Made by a program: the position numbers and the translations under genes. From assembly GCA_964458265.1 (NCBI GenBank), contig CAYWIF010000001.1:186001-250000 (forward strand): 64,000 nt of DNA. Reading direction: 5' to 3'. Positions 62,590 through 64,000 of this stretch are shown here, in pieces (within the stretch, counting starts at the first letter, position 1; every line of letters starts with the position of its first letter). The notes under the pieces were generated by a model. The model had not been told where the DNA came from, did no database searches, and was given only the letters and a program-made list of their open reading frames with translations. Origin of the DNA: JAGVSR01 sp964458265. Its GTDB lineage: Bacteria > Pseudomonadota > Alphaproteobacteria > Rhizobiales > Hyphomicrobiaceae.

Positions 62590-62617
62590 TTGCAATGCAC
62601 AAAAACTCTGCTATATA
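62590..62617 (+). promoter_or_regulatory. Putative phasin promoter with an overlapping PhaR-like box
   Basis: TTGCAA (62590-62595) and TATATA (62612-62617) are 16 bp apart, a fair sigma-70-type arrangement. The -35 is part of a second TTGC-N3-GCAC dyad (62590-62600), so a repressor there would block RNA polymerase. Transcription would begin about 120 bp before the phasin start. Confidence 0.4.
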
Positions 62618-62743
62618 AACTAGCACGGACGGGTTCTACCGGTCCTACCCAATTCCAGCATCACACGACGGCCATGCCGTCCGGCGCTGGCGCAGCATGC
62701 CCCCAAAATCCGCATCAATCAGCTCTCTATGAGGTCATCCGTC

Positions 62744-63199
62744 ATGAACGATCAATTCACCCGCCAGGCTCAGGACATGTTTGCCGCCGCCAAGGATGCG
62801 CGCATTCCGGAGAACATTCAGGCTATCGCCGAAGACGGCGTTGCCAAGACGCGCGAAGCCTTCGACAAGATTCAGACCGTTTCGAAGGACGGTGTGAAGA
62901 CGATCGAGAATGTGATGCTGACGGCTCAGGCCGGCGCGCGCACGATCGGCGAGAAGGTTCTGCGCAACGTCGAGATCAACACGGAAGCTGCCTTCGACGC
63001 CGCCGAAGCTATGGCCAAGGCGAAGACTCTTCCGGAAGTTCTCAAGCTTCAGACGTCGTACGTTCAGCAGCAGCTGACGGCTTCGGCCAACCAGACCAAG
63101 GAACTGTTCGAGCTTTCCTCGAAGATTGCCCAGCAGACGTTCGAAACGATGAACGCCGCTGCCGCAAAGACCTTCGAGCAGATGAAGAAGTCGGCCTAA
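62744..63199 (+). CDS. Phasin family protein
   Basis: 151-aa all-helical protein of the phasin_2 family that coats polyhydroxyalkanoate granules. Seen: helix-rich sequence without Trp, heptad-like Ala/Glu/Lys patterns and the family segment ALPEVLKLQTSYVQQQL-like (here TLPEVLKLQTSYVQQQL, about 96-112) followed by KELFELSSKIAQQTFE. ATG 62744 (MNDQFTRQ) gives the typical N terminus. In a serine-cycle organism acetyl-CoA can be stored as PHB, so the gene fits the metabolism. It has its own promoter and terminator. Confidence 0.9.
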   Translation: MNDQFTRQAQDMFAAAKDARIPENIQAIAEDGVAKTREAFDKIQTVSKDGVKTIENVMLTAQAGARTIGEKVLRNVEINTEAAFDAAEAMAKAKTLPEVLKLQTSYVQQQLTASANQTKELFELSSKIAQQTFETMNAAAAKTFEQMKKSA

Positions 63200-63225
63200 C
63201 CGCGCCGCAAATTTCGATGCGATCG

Positions 63226-63257
63226 AGCCTGGGACAATCGTCCCGGGCTTTTTCTTT
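63226..63257 (+). terminator. Rho-independent terminator after the phasin gene
   Basis: 10-bp stem with one G-T pair (63226-63235 with 63240-63249), loop AATC, tail TTTTTCTTT. Confidence 0.9.
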
Positions 63258-63364
63258 GGTGAAATGCCTTGTGCGGCGTGCGCACAGCATTAATCCGCCA
63301 CCTTGGCATGGAATTCGCTACATTCGGTCCGGGGAGCCCTGGCGATGGCGCGGAGTCGTTCACA

Positions 63365-63874
63365 ATGTTGAGCTGGCGGACAGACGTATCGGTGCGGCCG
63401 GCCAAGATCGCAGATGCAGGCGGGCTGGCTCAGCTTTTTGCCGAAACATGGCGGGGAGCCTATGCCGGCCTGGTGCCTTACGAGCAACTCGAGGGCATCA
63501 TTCGCCGCCGCAACAAGGCATGGTGGACTGCGGCGATCCGGGACGGCGATGGTCCGCTGATCGCCGTGCAAAAGGGTGAGGTCGCCGGATACGTCACATT
63601 TGGCGCAGCGCGCGGACGCGGGCGTCATCAGGGCGAGATTTACGAGCTTTACGTCGCACCCGCCTATCAGGGCCTGGGCTTCGGCGAACATCTGTTCGAG
63701 GCCAGCCGGGCGTTGCTGGATGCGCGCGGCTTGAACGGTCTTGTCGTGTGGACCTTGGCCGACAACGACTCGGCGCGGGACTTCTACTGGCGCCGCGGTG
63801 GCCGACCCTTCAAAACCGTCAAAGAGCCCTTCGGGCAGGCGCATTTGAAGAAGGTTGGGTTCGGCTGGGCGTAG
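63365..63874 (+). CDS. GNAT-family N-acetyltransferase
   Basis: 169-aa acetyltransferase. It begins VSVRPAKIADAGGLAQLF and carries the acetyl-CoA binding motif A as IYELYVAPAYQGLGFGEHL (about 96-114; R/QxxGxG/A variant QGLGFG) and motif B VVWTLADNDSARDFYWRRGG (about 133-152). The acceptor is unknown. ATG 63365 has GGAG 9 nt upstream; the frame remains open upstream (ATG 63308), with unconserved sequence. Confidence 0.83.
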   Translation: MLSWRTDVSVRPAKIADAGGLAQLFAETWRGAYAGLVPYEQLEGIIRRRNKAWWTAAIRDGDGPLIAVQKGEVAGYVTFGAARGRGRHQGEIYELYVAPAYQGLGFGEHLFEASRALLDARGLNGLVVWTLADNDSARDFYWRRGGRPFKTVKEPFGQAHLKKVGFGWA

Positions 63875-64000
63875 CGTCGCCTTGGTTACCGGCGCGACGG
63901 GCGGCGGCGCTCCGGGGACAGGCGTTGTCCGGCGAGATTTCGACTTTCGGCGGCTATCTTTCAGATAGCGGCCTGGGGCAGAGTACGGTGACCGAACACC
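63875..64000. other. Window end, no gene seen
   Basis: Non-coding as far as visible. It contains a small perfect hairpin (63953-63959 with 63963-63969, GCTATCT/AGATAGC) without a T-tail. Confidence 0.4.

Overview
The window is a high-GC alphaproteobacterial chromosome segment carrying most of a serine-cycle C1 assimilation pathway. It holds serine-glyoxylate aminotransferase, malyl-CoA lyase, both malate-CoA ligase subunits and PEP carboxylase as one minus-strand cluster (33.4-40.9 kb), with formate-tetrahydrofolate ligase 12 kb away (20.3-21.9 kb). With a phasin, a CtrA-type site, TRAP transport and Hyphomicrobiales-style small proteins, this suggests a methylotroph of the Hyphomicrobiaceae/Hyphomicrobium type. 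That placement is inference from gene content; no rRNA or marker alignment was possible. A run of 100 Ns (33134-33233) shows it is draft sequence.

Layout. 0-10.5 kb: dnaK (5' truncated), dnaJ, FMN reductase, pyrF, DUF1330, trmD, a 51-codon minus-strand gene behind a CtrA-like box, a membrane-anchored Pro/Lys-rich protein, rplS with an unusual C-terminal extension, map, radC and a small secreted protein. 10.5-15.8 kb (minus): fbp-prk-rpe-hrpB. 16.0-20.0 kb: a type I secretion locus made of a HlyC-like protein lacking the expected catalytic residues, an ABC exporter and a membrane-fusion protein, with no RTX substrate nearby. 20.3-24.5 kb: ftfL, a MoaD/ThiS-like protein and a membrane alpha/beta hydrolase gene broken by one in-frame TGA. 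24.8-28.8 kb: ATP-grasp, alpha-E, transglutaminase and Anbu proteasome-like peptidase. 28.9-33.0 kb: prmB, a small Cys-rich protein and a DctPQM TRAP transporter ending in a 35-bp tandem repeat array with the gap.

33.4-41.9 kb (minus): the serine-cycle cluster and a LuxR-type regulator whose receiver domain lacks the phosphoacceptor Asp. 42.1-46.0 kb: a two-subunit solute:sodium symporter, mscL and a radical SAM protein. 46.1-51.7 kb: tRNA-Gly(CCC) followed by a duplicated 105-bp repeat, a membrane metallophosphoesterase, a GlsB-type protein, a GT2 glycosyltransferase, a periplasmic binding protein, infA and a cold-shock gene. 52.3-60.5 kb: rpmI-rplT-pheS-(small membrane protein)-pheT-ndh-typA. 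60.7-63.9 kb: a small secreted protein, a Pif1/RecD-like helicase, a phasin with PhaR-like boxes, and a GNAT acetyltransferase.

How the parts fit: FtfL feeds formate-derived C1 units into tetrahydrofolate. SgaA, Ppc, MtkAB and MclA carry out the amino transfer, carboxylation, malate activation and malyl-CoA cleavage steps that regenerate glyoxylate and release acetyl-CoA. Phasin-coated polyhydroxyalkanoate is a plausible sink for that acetyl-CoA. PRK and FBPase without a local RuBisCO may serve RuBP signalling rather than CO2 fixation, as reported for Methylobacterium. The other serine-cycle genes (glyA, hprA, gck, eno, mdh) are outside the window.
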